This document shows, in pieces, positions 1 to 8,227 of a stretch of DNA of 64,000 bases. The first letter of the stretch is position 1. Every line of letters starts with the position of its first letter. The stretch covers positions 149,631 through 213,630 of the forward strand of contig NZ_QJSX01000008.1 in assembly GCF_003217515.1 (NCBI RefSeq), written 5' to 3'. Below the pieces are notes generated by a model. It worked only from the letters and a program-made list of their open reading frames with translations. It made no database searches and was not told where the DNA came from. The position numbers were made by a program, and so were the translations under genes. This stretch comes from Deinococcus yavapaiensis KR-236. Its GTDB lineage: Bacteria > Deinococcota > Deinococci > Deinococcales > Deinococcaceae.

Positions 1-243
1 CCGCTCGTGGCTTTTGAGCTCTGCCAGCACTTCCAAACCGTTCATACGCGGCATATTGAGGTCGAGCAGCACCACGTCGGGCGTCGGCGCGTTCACGAAC
101 GAGCCCTGCTTGTACAGGAACTCCAAGGCTTCCACGCCGTCACGGGCCACGTGCACGCGATTCTCGACACGCGCTTCCTCGAAAGCGAGCTGAGTGAGCA
201 TCACGTCCGCTTCGCTGTCGTCCACCAACAGAATATCGATCAT
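1..243 (-). CDS. CheY-like response regulator, Rcp type (partial, C-terminus beyond window)
   Basis: The first 81 residues of a single receiver domain read from an ATG at 243 and run off the left edge of the window. The N-terminus MIDILLVDDSEADV carries the acidic pair (DD), and VVLLDLNMPRMNGLEVL carries the phosphoacceptor Asp followed by the M-P-x-M-N-G signature. The loop between beta-2 and the phosphorylation site (FLYKQGSF) resembles the Rcp1 type of stand-alone response regulators that pair with phytochrome-like or other hybrid kinases. No output domain is visible, but the end is missing. An AGGA sequence about 9 nt upstream is a plausible ribosome site. The partner kinase is not in the window, so its role is inferred only from the family. 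Confidence 0.85.
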   Translation of the reverse strand, partial: MIDILLVDDSEADVMLTQLAFEEARVENRVHVARDGVEALEFLYKQGSFVNAPTPDVVLLDLNMPRMNGLEVLAELKSHER

Positions 244-313
244 CAAAGAGTCCTTGAGGTGTCACGACCGCGTGAGTCCACGCGAGACGCCGACATGATA
301 CCTCAACTTTCGC

Positions 314-1111
314 TCAACCCTTCGTGACGTTTACGCCCTTGAAGTTCGCGGGTCGACGCTCCTTGAACGCCGCGAGACCTTCGGCGTGTTCAGCGCCGCT
401 GCCGACGATTTCTTGCACGTGCGCCTCGTACTCCAGCGCCTCGTCGAGCGTGCTCGACATCGCCTTCGTGAGGGCGCGCTTCGTGAGACCGAGAGCCTTC
501 ACGGGCCGCGCGGCGAGCTTCTCGGCGTAGGCGCGAACGTCCTCCATGAACGACGCCGCCGGAAAGACCCGCTCGCACAGGCCGAGCCGCAAGCCCTCGG
601 CGGCGTCCACGCGATCCGCGAACGCCATGAGCTCGAACGCCTTGTTGAAGCCCACGAGGCGCGGCAACGTCCACGTGCTGCCCGAGTCGGGAACGAGCGC
701 GATGTTCGAGAACACCTCGATGAACACGGCGCTTTCCGACCACAAGCGAATGTCGCCCGCGAGCGCGAGGCTGGCGCCTGCTCCGGCCGCGACGCCGTTC
801 ACCGCCGTGACGATCGGCTTCTCGATAGAGCGCATCTTGCTCACGAGCGGATTGTAGGTGTGCTTGAGGTGCTCGGCGAAGCCCATGTCACGCGCCGAGA
901 CGTCACCGAGGTCTTGCCCCGCGCAAAAGCCTCGGCCCGCGCCTGTCAGGACAATCACACGCACGGCGTCGTCACGCTCGGCTTTCTTCAACGCGTCGAG
1001 CAATCCGAGCAGCAACGCGTCGTTGGCGGCATTGAGCTTGTCGGGGCGATTCATCGTGAGGGTCAGCACGCCTTCACGCAGGTCTTGCAGCACCACGCTT
1101 TCTTGCGTCAT
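314..1111 (-). CDS. enoyl-CoA hydratase/isomerase, PaaG-like
   Basis: A 265-residue crotonase-fold protein of normal length. The oxyanion-hole segments are GRGFCAGQDL (about 59-68) and NGVAAGAGASLALAGD (about 105-120). The motif LVPDSGSTW (about 139-147) places an Asp where PaaG-type isomerases have their catalytic Asp, so 2-(1,2-epoxy-1,2-dihydrophenyl)acetyl-CoA isomerase or a related short-chain acyl-CoA isomerase/hydratase is likelier than a classical hydratase, which needs two Glu. It is the last gene of the purE-led run, 9 nt after the folate cyclo-ligase. No other phenylacetate genes are visible here, so the substrate is open. Confidence 0.85.
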   Translation of the reverse strand: MTQESVVLQDLREGVLTLTMNRPDKLNAANDALLLGLLDALKKAERDDAVRVIVLTGAGRGFCAGQDLGDVSARDMGFAEHLKHTYNPLVSKMRSIEKPIVTAVNGVAAGAGASLALAGDIRLWSESAVFIEVFSNIALVPDSGSTWTLPRLVGFNKAFELMAFADRVDAAEGLRLGLCERVFPAASFMEDVRAYAEKLAARPVKALGLTKRALTKAMSSTLDEALEYEAHVQEIVGSGAEHAEGLAAFKERRPANFKGVNVTKG

Positions 1112-1120
1112 GCGTTCACC

Positions 1121-1672
1121 TTAGCAAACGACTCGAGCGAACGCCCGTTCGCAATCGAAGACGCCGTCTTGCGTCGCCACGAACCGTACGCGCACGTCGT
1201 GCGGCTCGAGGGGCACTTCATCCACCAGCAACTCCGTCCAAGTCACGCCGACCGTGGGAACGTCCCAGCCTGCCAGTAGGCGGTCGTAGAAGCCGCCGCC
1301 CGTTCCGAGCCGACCGCCGCGCCGATCGAAGGCGAGGCCGGGCACGAGCACGACGTCGGCCGCACTTTTCGGAAGGTCCGGCGTGCCGAGCGGCGGCTGC
1401 AGGATTCCGAATCGATCACGCTCCGTCGCGCTGCTCCACACGTGGACGGTCAGGGCTCGCCGCGGCGCCCAGATCGTTCGCGTCGTCAACAACTCGAACG
1501 CGCTCGACAACTCGCTGACGTCCGGCTCGCTCGGCAGGGCGCGGTACGCCAGCACCGTTCGCGCACCGCTGGCCTCCAGCCAGTCGGCGAGATGCGCCGT
1601 CAACGCGCTCGACGCGTCGGGCACCTCACGGCGCCGTTGGCTCGCCCAGGCGCGAAGCTCGGCTTTGGTCAT
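1121..1672 (-). CDS. 5-formyltetrahydrofolate cyclo-ligase
   Basis: A 183-residue protein of the family that converts 5-formyl-THF plus ATP to 5,10-methenyl-THF, recycling an inhibitory folate store. The family signature GRLGTGGGFYDR is at about 120-131, and the N-terminal AELRAWASQRRREV helix is typical. Its ATG overlaps the stop of mltG by four bases (ATGA), so translation is probably coupled. Its presence beside purE, purK and the divergent folC groups folate and purine functions. Confidence 0.92.
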   Translation of the reverse strand: MTKAELRAWASQRRREVPDASSALTAHLADWLEASGARTVLAYRALPSEPDVSELSSAFELLTTRTIWAPRRALTVHVWSSATERDRFGILQPPLGTPDLPKSAADVVLVPGLAFDRRGGRLGTGGGFYDRLLAGWDVPTVGVTWTELLVDEVPLEPHDVRVRFVATQDGVFDCERAFARVVC

Positions 1673-2667
1673 CGATAGCGGGCGATGTCGCGGTTGTGCG
1701 CCGCGTAATTCGAGTTCACGCGAAACTCGCCCTTCAGGCCGTGCAGGAAGTACAACGCGCGCTCGCCATTCACGAGGCGCCGCGCGTTCAGCACCGACAG
1801 CAGCGCCGCCTGGCCGGGATTGTTGATCGGCCCTTGAGGCAAGCCCGGGCGAGTGTAGGTGTTGTACGGCGTGTCCTTCTGGAAGTCGCCGGCGAAGCGG
1901 TCGAGCTCGGGCAAGTCCTTGCCGAGGCCGTACGCGACCGTCGGATCCGACCCCAGCGCCATGCGGTCGTCGAGGCGATTGAGGAACACCCCGGCGATGG
2001 CGGGCATCTCCTCGTCGTTCGCCGCTTCCGCCTGGACCATGCTCGCGACCGTCACCCAGCCGTACACGTCGAGGCCGAGCTTCTTGGCCGCTTCGACGTG
2101 CTCGGGCGTGAACTCCTCGGCCATGCGCTGCACGAGCGCGCGCACCATCTCCTCGTTCGTCGCCTCGGGCCGAAACGGATACGTCGCCGGGAACAGGAAG
2201 CCTTCGAGGTTCCCCTTGGCGTACTCGCTGAGAGACGCGTCCTTCAAGGTAGCGAGGAGCGTGCTCGCATCGCCGAGCTTCGCCTTCGCGAAGATCTCCG
2301 GCAAGTCCTTCAGGCGCTTGCCCTCGGGAATCGTGACGAGCATGATGCGCGGTCGGCCTGGCCGCGCGAGGCTGTCGGCGACTTCGAAGGCGTCCATGCG
2401 CCCGTTCAAATCGTAGAGACCTTCCTTGAGCCCCGTGGCGGTTCCTCGAAAGCGCATCACGGCGCGCAACGCGTCCGCGCTCTTCACGATTTTCTTCGCT
2501 TGCAGCTGGTCGGCGACCGCTGGCAAGGTCGTGCCGGGCTTCACCTCCAACTCGAACTTGCCGCCTCCGGCGGGCCGCGTCATGTCGTAAGCGTAGTAAC
2601 CCAGCCCGCCCGCCGCCACGACGAGCAGCAAGACGAACACCAGCACGAGCCGAACGAAGATTTTCAA
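1669..2667 (-). CDS. mltG: endolytic murein transglycosylase MltG
   Basis: A 332-residue membrane-anchored protein with one N-terminal transmembrane segment (about 5-27) and a periplasmic YceG/MltG domain. It contains EGFLFPATYPF (about 155-165) and VASMVQAEAAND, where E214 corresponds to the catalytic Glu of the family. It then has FLNRLDDRMALGSDPTVAYG-like residues, typical of MltG, which cuts nascent glycan strands. The start is TTG, overlapping the stop of the upstream kinase gene as TTGA; a CGGAG lies about 9 nt before it. It sits between a sugar kinase and the folate cyclo-ligase genes in a coupled operon, which looks like packing rather than shared pathway. Confidence 0.93.
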   Translation of the reverse strand: MKIFVRLVLVFVLLLVVAAGGLGYYAYDMTRPAGGGKFELEVKPGTTLPAVADQLQAKKIVKSADALRAVMRFRGTATGLKEGLYDLNGRMDAFEVADSLARPGRPRIMLVTIPEGKRLKDLPEIFAKAKLGDASTLLATLKDASLSEYAKGNLEGFLFPATYPFRPEATNEEMVRALVQRMAEEFTPEHVEAAKKLGLDVYGWVTVASMVQAEAANDEEMPAIAGVFLNRLDDRMALGSDPTVAYGLGKDLPELDRFAGDFQKDTPYNTYTRPGLPQGPINNPGQAALLSVLNARRLVNGERALYFLHGLKGEFRVNSNYAAHNRDIARYR

Positions 2668-3653
2668 AGGGAGGACTCCGACTTCGCAGTCTGACGGCTG
2701 CCCACCCCGTGACGCCTTAAGCGTGCCTTAAGATCGTCGTCCATCGGAGCGCGCGCGCCGAAGCGGCTCACCACCCAGCCGGACACGTCCGCCGCGCACC
2801 GCGCCGCCGCGATCGGCTCGCCGTAACATAGAAGGTGCCCCAGGAACGCGCCGCCGAACGCGTCGCCCGCGCCCGTCGCGTCCAAGAGCTGGTCGTCCGT
2901 CGCCGGAACGTGCACGGGGTCGCGGCCCGGCAAGCCGATCAAAGCGCCTTGCGCGTCGAGCTTCAACAATATCGTCGCCTTGGGAAAACGGTCGCGCAAC
3001 CACGCCAGCATCTCGTACGGCTCGCTGCGTCCACTGAGGGCGAGCGCCTCGTCGGCGTTCGGCAGCAGCAAGTCGAAGCCGATCGCGTCCAAAAGCTTCA
3101 AGAAGTCGTCGCGCCCGAACGACTGGATCATCTGGAAGGACCCCGGATCGAGGCTGATGGTCGCGCCGCCCTCCTTCGCGATTCGCGCCGCTTCGAGCGC
3201 TGCGCCGCGAGGAGGATCCGCGAAGAGACTCCACGCGGTGAGATGCAGATGTCGCGCGCCAGCCAAGTCCGCCTTGGGCAACTCCTCGGGCATCAAAAAC
3301 CAGTCGGCGCCTTGACCCGACAGCATCGCTCGCTGCCCCGACTGCTCGATGAGGGCCAAAATCACCCCGGTCCGATGCTCGTCCGACTCGATGACGCGCG
3401 GCGTCACGCCTTCCTCCACGAGCTCCAAACGCGCGAGCTCCCCGAAGGTATCGCGCCCGATCTTCCCGACGAAGGTCACGTCGTACCCCACGCGGGCCGC
3501 CCACACCGCGAGGTTCGCCGCGCTGCCTCCACCCGACAACTCCAAGCGGCCCGTGGTATCGCCGCCGGGCAAAATCACGGTGTCGGGCTTGGCGAGCACG
3601 TCCCACGCGAGGTCGCCGAGGGACACGAGGGGCGTGCAACGATCACTCCACAT
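2664..3653 (-). CDS. PfkB-family carbohydrate kinase
   Basis: A 329-residue ribokinase-fold enzyme. It has the N-terminal PfkB signature GGGSAANLAVWAARVG (about 41-56) and the C-terminal DATGAGDAFGGAF (about 258-270) with the anion-hole GAGD and catalytic base D264. The substrate (sugar, nucleoside or aminoimidazole riboside) cannot be read from sequence. Its start overlaps the end of purK by 11 bases and its stop overlaps mltG, so it is embedded in a coupled operon with purine genes, making a nucleoside or ribosyl substrate possible but unproven. Confidence 0.88.
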   Translation of the reverse strand: MWSDRCTPLVSLGDLAWDVLAKPDTVILPGGDTTGRLELSGGGSAANLAVWAARVGYDVTFVGKIGRDTFGELARLELVEEGVTPRVIESDEHRTGVILALIEQSGQRAMLSGQGADWFLMPEELPKADLAGARHLHLTAWSLFADPPRGAALEAARIAKEGGATISLDPGSFQMIQSFGRDDFLKLLDAIGFDLLLPNADEALALSGRSEPYEMLAWLRDRFPKATILLKLDAQGALIGLPGRDPVHVPATDDQLLDATGAGDAFGGAFLGHLLCYGEPIAAARCAADVSGWVVSRFGARAPMDDDLKARLRRHGVGSRQTAKSESSL

Positions 3654-4758
3654 TCGCCGAAGTATAAAGCACGTTGCGCACGCGGGCCATGGTCGCCGCG
3701 ACTTCCTGCGGCGTCGAACCGGTCACGTTGACGTGGCCGAGTTTGCGACCCGGCCGATTCTCCTTGTGGTACAAGTGCAGTCGCGCGCCGCTCAAACGCA
3801 GGATCTCGCTCCAATCCGGCTCCGCGCCTTCCCATCCCAAGACGTTCACCATGCCGCTCGGACCGCGCGGCGCGAAGTCCAGCATCGGCAAGTCCAGCAC
3901 CGCCCGCACCTGCGCCTCGAACTGGCTCGGGCCCCCGCCGTCTTGCGTGAGGTGGCCTGAGTTGTGCACTCGCGGCGCGATCTCGTTCACGAGCAACTCC
4001 CCGCTTCGCAATTCGAAGAATTCCAAGGTGAGCAGCCCTTCCAGTTCCCACGCTTCGGCGACCGTTCGCGCGATTTCACGGGCGCGCGACGCCACGCTCG
4101 CTTCGCTGCTCGCGGGCCACACCGACTCGTGCAGGATGCCGTTCGCGTGACGGTTTTCCACCAAGCCCGAGAACGTCACTTCTCCGGACGGCGAGCGCGC
4201 GACCGAGACGCTCACCTCCCGCACGAAGTCCACGAGGCCCTCCAAGATGCTCGGCGCGAAGTTCATCGCCTTTCTCGCCACGCGCAACTCTTCCACGCTT
4301 CGCACGCGCGCCTGCCCTTTGCCGTCGTAGCCGAATTCCGCCGTCTTCACGATGCCCTGGCCGCCCACCGCCGCGAGCGACACGCTGTCGTCTTCCTCGC
4401 CGAGCACCACGAACGGGGCCGTTTCGATGCCGAGCGCGCGAACCGCGTTCTTCTCCAGCACGCGGTGACGGCTGATCTCGAACAACCGCGGCGCGGGTCG
4501 CACGGGCACGCGCCGCGTCAGGAACGCCAAGGCCTCCACGGGAACGTTCTCGAACTCCAGCGTCACCGCGTCGCACGACGCGAGGTCCGCCAAGGCCGCC
4601 TCGTTCGTATAAGCCGCGCGAAGATGCCGAGCCACCAGCCGCGCGGGCGCCGCCTCGTCGGGCTCCAGCACCACGCACCGCACGCCGAGCGGCAAGGCGG
4701 CGGCGGCGAGCATCTGCGCGAGTTGCCCGCCGCCGAGAATGCCCAGCGTTCGCTTCAC
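3643..4758 (-). CDS. purK: 5-(carboxyamino)imidazole ribonucleotide synthase PurK
   Basis: A 371-residue ATP-grasp enzyme that carboxylates AIR to N5-CAIR in purine synthesis. GILGGGQLAQM at about 7-17 is the PurK N-terminus. The ATP-grasp core includes KTAEFGYDGKGQ, EGLVDFVREVSVSVAR, ELLVNEIAPRVHNSGH and the terminal GHVNVTG segment. It starts with GTG, sharing four bases with the purE stop (GTGA), the usual coupled purE-purK arrangement. Confidence 0.97.
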   Translation of the reverse strand: MKRTLGILGGGQLAQMLAAAALPLGVRCVVLEPDEAAPARLVARHLRAAYTNEAALADLASCDAVTLEFENVPVEALAFLTRRVPVRPAPRLFEISRHRVLEKNAVRALGIETAPFVVLGEEDDSVSLAAVGGQGIVKTAEFGYDGKGQARVRSVEELRVARKAMNFAPSILEGLVDFVREVSVSVARSPSGEVTFSGLVENRHANGILHESVWPASSEASVASRAREIARTVAEAWELEGLLTLEFFELRSGELLVNEIAPRVHNSGHLTQDGGGPSQFEAQVRAVLDLPMLDFAPRGPSGMVNVLGWEGAEPDWSEILRLSGARLHLYHKENRPGRKLGHVNVTGSTPQEVAATMARVRNVLYTSANVE

Positions 4759-5288
4759 GTCTCGAACTCCGCCGGGCAGTAACCTTCGAAGAACGGATTT
4801 CCCAGCACCTCGGCCGTTTGTCGCTCGCGAAACGTGTTCAACCGCGCGCGCACGGTCTCGTCCTCGTTCGCCAGCATGGCCGTGGCGAACAGGGCCGCGT
4901 TGCGCGCGCCCGCCGTACCGATCGCGAAGGTCGCCACGGGCACTCCGCCCGGCATCTGCACGATCGACAAGAGCGAGTCGAGGCCATGCAGCGCGCGGCT
5001 TTGCACCGGCACCCCCAAGACGGGCACGCGCGTGAACGCCGCCAACATGCCCGGCAAGTGAGCCGCGCCGCCCGCGCCGGCGATGATCGCTCGCAAGCCG
5101 ATCTCTTCCGCGCGGCGTCCGTAGGCTTCGAGAAGGCGCGGCGTACGATGCGCGGACAGCACGCGCGCCTCGAATGCCACGCCGAACTCTCCCAAGACGT
5201 CGAGCGCCGCCTTCATCGTCTCGAAGTCGCTGCGGCTTCCCATCACCACGCCCACCTTCACGTCCTGCACGCTCGTCACGCGCGCCAT
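4755..5288 (-). CDS. purE: N5-carboxyaminoimidazole ribonucleotide mutase PurE
   Basis: A 177-residue class I PurE that moves the carboxylate from N5-CAIR to give CAIR. GVVMGSRSDFETMK (about 13-26), LSAHRTP and GAGGAAHLPGMLAA are the substrate-binding segments of the family. It is the first gene of a minus-strand run that continues through purK, pfkB, mltG, cyclo-ligase and the crotonase. It diverges from folC with only 36 bp between the two start codons. Confidence 0.97.
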   Translation of the reverse strand: MARVTSVQDVKVGVVMGSRSDFETMKAALDVLGEFGVAFEARVLSAHRTPRLLEAYGRRAEEIGLRAIIAGAGGAAHLPGMLAAFTRVPVLGVPVQSRALHGLDSLLSIVQMPGGVPVATFAIGTAGARNAALFATAMLANEDETVRARLNTFRERQTAEVLGNPFFEGYCPAEFET

Positions 5289-5308
5289 TGTACGCTACCC
5301 CGCCTCGT

Positions 5309-5324
5309 ACGCTAGCCTGTCTTC
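5309..5324. promoter_or_regulatory. overlapping divergent -10 boxes between purE and folC
   Basis: TAGCCT at 5313-5318 lies 6 nt before the folC GTG, as in leaderless Deinococcus promoters. On the other strand TAGCGT occupies 5314-5309, sharing the TA, and is 20 nt before the purE ATG. A second minus-strand TAGCGT at 5297-5292 is probably too close to purE. The two promoters therefore cannot easily be occupied together. Confidence 0.45.
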
Positions 5325-6509
5325 GTGCAAAGCGTGTACGACTGGCTCTTCACCCGCACGCGCGGCGGCCAGCAACGCGGCCCCGAGCGTGCCGACGACC
5401 TGCTGGCCTGCCTCGGGCAGCCCGACCGCGCGTTTCGCAGCGTGCGCGTCGTCGGCACGAACGGCAAGGGCAGCACGGCCGCCATGCTCGAAGCGGGCCT
5501 GACGGCGGCAGGGGAGACGGTGGGGTGCTTCACGTCGCCTCACCTCGAAGCCTTCGAAGAGCGCGTTCGCGTGAACGGACGCGACATTTCGGCGCGGCGC
5601 ACCGCCGAGTTCGTCGACTGGGCCAAGGAACACGCGCCGCACGCGCCGTTCTTCGAACTCACCCTCGGCCTTGCCTGCGCCACCTTTCGAGACGAGGGCG
5701 TCACGACCGCGGTCATGGAAGCGGGGGTCGGCGGCGCGTCCGACGCCACGCAGGCCCTTCGGAACGTCGCCGCCGTCCTCCTCACGAACGTCGCCGTCGA
5801 CCACGTCCTCACCCTCGGCCCGACGACTCGCGACATCGCCCTCGACAAGGCTGCGGCCGCGCTGGAGGGCGTGCCCTTCCTGACGACCGCCACGGGAGAA
5901 GGCTTGGAGGTCGCCCTTCATGTCGCCTCGCAGCGTGGCGCGATCGTCTACACGCCGAGTACCCATCCCGACCTGTTCCACTTGCCGCGCCTTCCGCGCC
6001 TCGCGGGCGAGTACCAACGCTGCAATGCACGGCTCGCCCTGGCCACCCTGCGGCTCCTAAGGCGCGACGCGGGCATCGAAGCTGCTCTGGACGCCACGCA
6101 CAAGGGGCGTTTGGAGCGCTTCGACGTGGACGGCCGCACCGTCCTGCTCGACGGCGCGCACAACCCGCACGCCGCCAACGCGCTCGCCGATTCTCTCGGC
6201 AGCGTCGACACGCTCGTCTTCGGCGTCATGAGCCGCAAGGACGTCGCCGACACCCTCGCTCCTCTGCGGCGCATCGCGCGACACGTCGTCTTCACGACGC
6301 CCGGCGAGGGCGGGACGGATCCTGCCGCCCTCGCGTCGTTTCACGACGGCACGGCCGCTCCCGATCCACGAGCGGCTCTCGCGCTCGCCCTTCGCGCCAC
6401 ACCGCCCGGCGGCCGTGTTCTCGTGGCGGGAAGCTTGTACCTCGCCGGGACGTTGCGTGGCGCCCTCACGAGCGTTCCTCGCACGTCCCTCACGGCTCAG
6501 CGCTCGTAG
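5325..6509 (+). CDS. folC: folylpolyglutamate synthase / dihydrofolate synthase FolC
   Basis: A 394-residue Mur-ligase-like enzyme that adds glutamate to folates. The P-loop GTNGKGSTAAML is at about 44-55, TSPHLEAFEERVRVNG follows at about 66-81, and the C-terminal LLDGAHNPHAANAL is typical. It is slightly short for the bifunctional family (about 420). The start is GTG with a -10-like TAGCCT 6 nt upstream and no Shine-Dalgarno, suggesting leaderless mRNA. Its 3' end overlaps the convergent dinB-family gene by 13 bp. Confidence 0.94.
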   Translation: MQSVYDWLFTRTRGGQQRGPERADDLLACLGQPDRAFRSVRVVGTNGKGSTAAMLEAGLTAAGETVGCFTSPHLEAFEERVRVNGRDISARRTAEFVDWAKEHAPHAPFFELTLGLACATFRDEGVTTAVMEAGVGGASDATQALRNVAAVLLTNVAVDHVLTLGPTTRDIALDKAAAALEGVPFLTTATGEGLEVALHVASQRGAIVYTPSTHPDLFHLPRLPRLAGEYQRCNARLALATLRLLRRDAGIEAALDATHKGRLERFDVDGRTVLLDGAHNPHAANALADSLGSVDTLVFGVMSRKDVADTLAPLRRIARHVVFTTPGEGGTDPAALASFHDGTAAPDPRAALALALRATPPGGRVLVAGSLYLAGTLRGALTSVPRTSLTAQRS

Positions 6510-6967
6510 AACGCGGGCGGTTCGATCTCCAACAGCCTCAAGTAGACGAAGCCTTGCGCGCGGTGGTGCACCTCGTTGTCGATCAGGTACGGCACGGCCA
6601 CGAGGTGGGGCAGGGGCGGCACGACCGCCCACACGCGCTCGCTCGGCACGCTCGTCCATTCGTCCATCAGACGGCGCGTCGCTTCGTCCCAAGCGGCGAG
6701 CAACGCCGTCTTCGACCGGACGTCCTCGAACCTCTCCATCGTCGGCGTCCACTCACCGCTTCGCAAGTAAGCCAGGGTCGGCTCGATCATTCCGACGACC
6801 TCCAACATCATCTCGCCAAACGATCGTAAGGTCGAAGTCGGCTTGAACGAGAACAACGCCTCGTCCGGAAACGCCTCGATCGTGCGCCGCGTGAGCACTC
6901 GGTGCCCCAGCCAGTAATCCAGCAAGGCTTGTTGCGAAAGGGAAACGGTCGAAGTCATGGTCGTCAT
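6497..6967 (-). CDS. DinB family protein
   Basis: A 156-residue four-helix-bundle protein of the DinB/YfiT class, members of which are numerous and stress-linked in Deinococcus. The conserved helix EVHHRAQGFVYLRLLEIEPP near the C-terminus carries the second His of the usual metal triad. The start at 6967 is chosen over an upstream in-frame start at 7033 because GAGGAGG lies about 7 nt before it. Function is unknown beyond the family (thiol-dependent transferases are known in it). It converges on folC with a 13-bp overlap. Confidence 0.85.
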   Translation of the reverse strand: MTTMTSTVSLSQQALLDYWLGHRVLTRRTIEAFPDEALFSFKPTSTLRSFGEMMLEVVGMIEPTLAYLRSGEWTPTMERFEDVRSKTALLAAWDEATRRLMDEWTSVPSERVWAVVPPLPHLVAVPYLIDNEVHHRAQGFVYLRLLEIEPPAFYER

Positions 6968-7039
6968 GTCGGGCCTCCTCAACGTAGCGTACGAGCAATT
7001 CCCGTCAAGACTCGTCGCCTTTTCGTGCGACACTGAAGC

Positions 7040-8029
7040 GTGTACGACCCCTCCATGCGCGTCCTCACCGTGCTGGAACTCCTGCAGGCACGCGAACGCG
7101 TCACGGGCCCCGAACTCGCGCGTGTCCTCGAAGTCAGTCCGCGCACCGTGCAGCGGTACGTCACGCGGTTGCAGGACCTAGGCATTCCCGTCACGTCCAC
7201 CCGCGGGCCGGGCGGCGCGTACCATTTGCGGCCCGGTTTTCGCCTGCCGCCCCTCATGCTCACGAACGACGAGGCGCTCGCCGTCACGCTCGGCCTGCAC
7301 GCCCTCGCGCACCTCGGCCTCGCCGAGTTCACGCCCGCCGCGAGCGGCGCGCAAGCGAAGCTTCGGCGCGTTTTGCCCCGCGACTTGCAAGAGCGCGTCG
7401 AGGACGTCGAAGGTGCCGTCGACCTCTCCGCGCCGCCGTGGACAGTTCCCACTCCCGCCGCCCTGCTCGCCGACGTCGCCCACGCCATTCGCCAACGTCG
7501 CGTCGTCTCCTTCACGTACCGCAAGCACGACGGCGCCACGTCCCGCCGCAGGGTCGAACCGTACGGCACGGTGCACCTAGACGGTCGCTGGTACCTCGTC
7601 GGCCGCTGCCAGGCGCGCGCCGCCCTCCGCTCCTTTCGCCTCGACCGCGCCGCCGACCTCACGGTCGAACTCCAAGCCTTCGACCGTCCCGGCACGTTCG
7701 ACGCCAAAGCGTACCTTCACGACACGCTTCCGTTCGCGCACGCTCCCCACCACGTGGACGTTTGGCTGGACTTGCCTCTCTCGGACGCCGAGGCGAAGCT
7801 CGTGCCTTGGCGCGTCACCCTCACGGCCGACGGCCCCGGCACCGTCCTGCGCTGTACCCGCGAGCACCTCGGTCCCTTTGCCGCGATGCTTCTCGGCCTG
7901 AACTGCGACTTCGTCGTTCGAGCGCCCGAAGCGCTGCGAGGTGCCCTTCGAACCCTCGCCGAACGCGCCGCGCGAGCCGCCGCCATACCCGGCGATTCTA
8001 CGCTTGACAAGAAAGCGACCAAACCCTAG
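7040..8029 (+). CDS. YafY-type HTH/WYL transcriptional regulator
   Basis: A 329-residue regulator with an N-terminal winged helix (about 8-60: LELLQARERVTGPELARVLE, then SPRTVQRYVTRLQDLG), a middle helical segment, and a WYL domain around GTVHLDGRWYLVGRC (about 175-189). WYL domains bind ligands or nucleic acids and are frequent in repressors of defence or DNA-damage genes. The start is GTG at 7040, but the ATG at 7055 gives the more usual MRVLTVLELL N-terminus. It is divergent from the DinB gene, a candidate target. Confidence 0.88.
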   Translation: MYDPSMRVLTVLELLQARERVTGPELARVLEVSPRTVQRYVTRLQDLGIPVTSTRGPGGAYHLRPGFRLPPLMLTNDEALAVTLGLHALAHLGLAEFTPAASGAQAKLRRVLPRDLQERVEDVEGAVDLSAPPWTVPTPAALLADVAHAIRQRRVVSFTYRKHDGATSRRRVEPYGTVHLDGRWYLVGRCQARAALRSFRLDRAADLTVELQAFDRPGTFDAKAYLHDTLPFAHAPHHVDVWLDLPLSDAEAKLVPWRVTLTADGPGTVLRCTREHLGPFAAMLLGLNCDFVVRAPEALRGALRTLAERAARAAAIPGDSTLDKKATKP

Positions 8030-8043
8030 ACTACTTTCCGCCT

Positions 8044-8120
<77 letters not shown>

Positions 8121-8123
8121 AGC

Positions 8124-8148
8124 AAACCCCGTCTAAGACGGGGTTTTT
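8124..8148 (+). terminator. rho-independent terminator after tRNA-Lys
   Basis: A 10-bp stem (AAACCCCGTC with GACGGGGTTT, last pairs A:T) around a TAA loop is followed by a T run. It begins 3 nt after the CCA end. Confidence 0.92.
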
Positions 8149-8227
8149 CCGTTTGGATGTAAAAGGTGGTGGGGTGTTGGTCATCTCTTTTGCCCAAACG
8201 TTGCCCAAATAGATTTTGTTGCACTAA

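Noticed and set aside
5174..6829. 551-codon plus-strand frame overlapping folC
   Set aside because: Arg/Pro-rich shadow of folC with no domain; folC has all its motifs in the other frame.
8149..8224. Phage attachment or integrase remnant after tRNA-Lys
   Set aside because: A short frame ending SFAQTLPK and a repeat TTGCCCAAA are present, but no integrase domain or duplicated tRNA end was found; only the IS5 element is supported.
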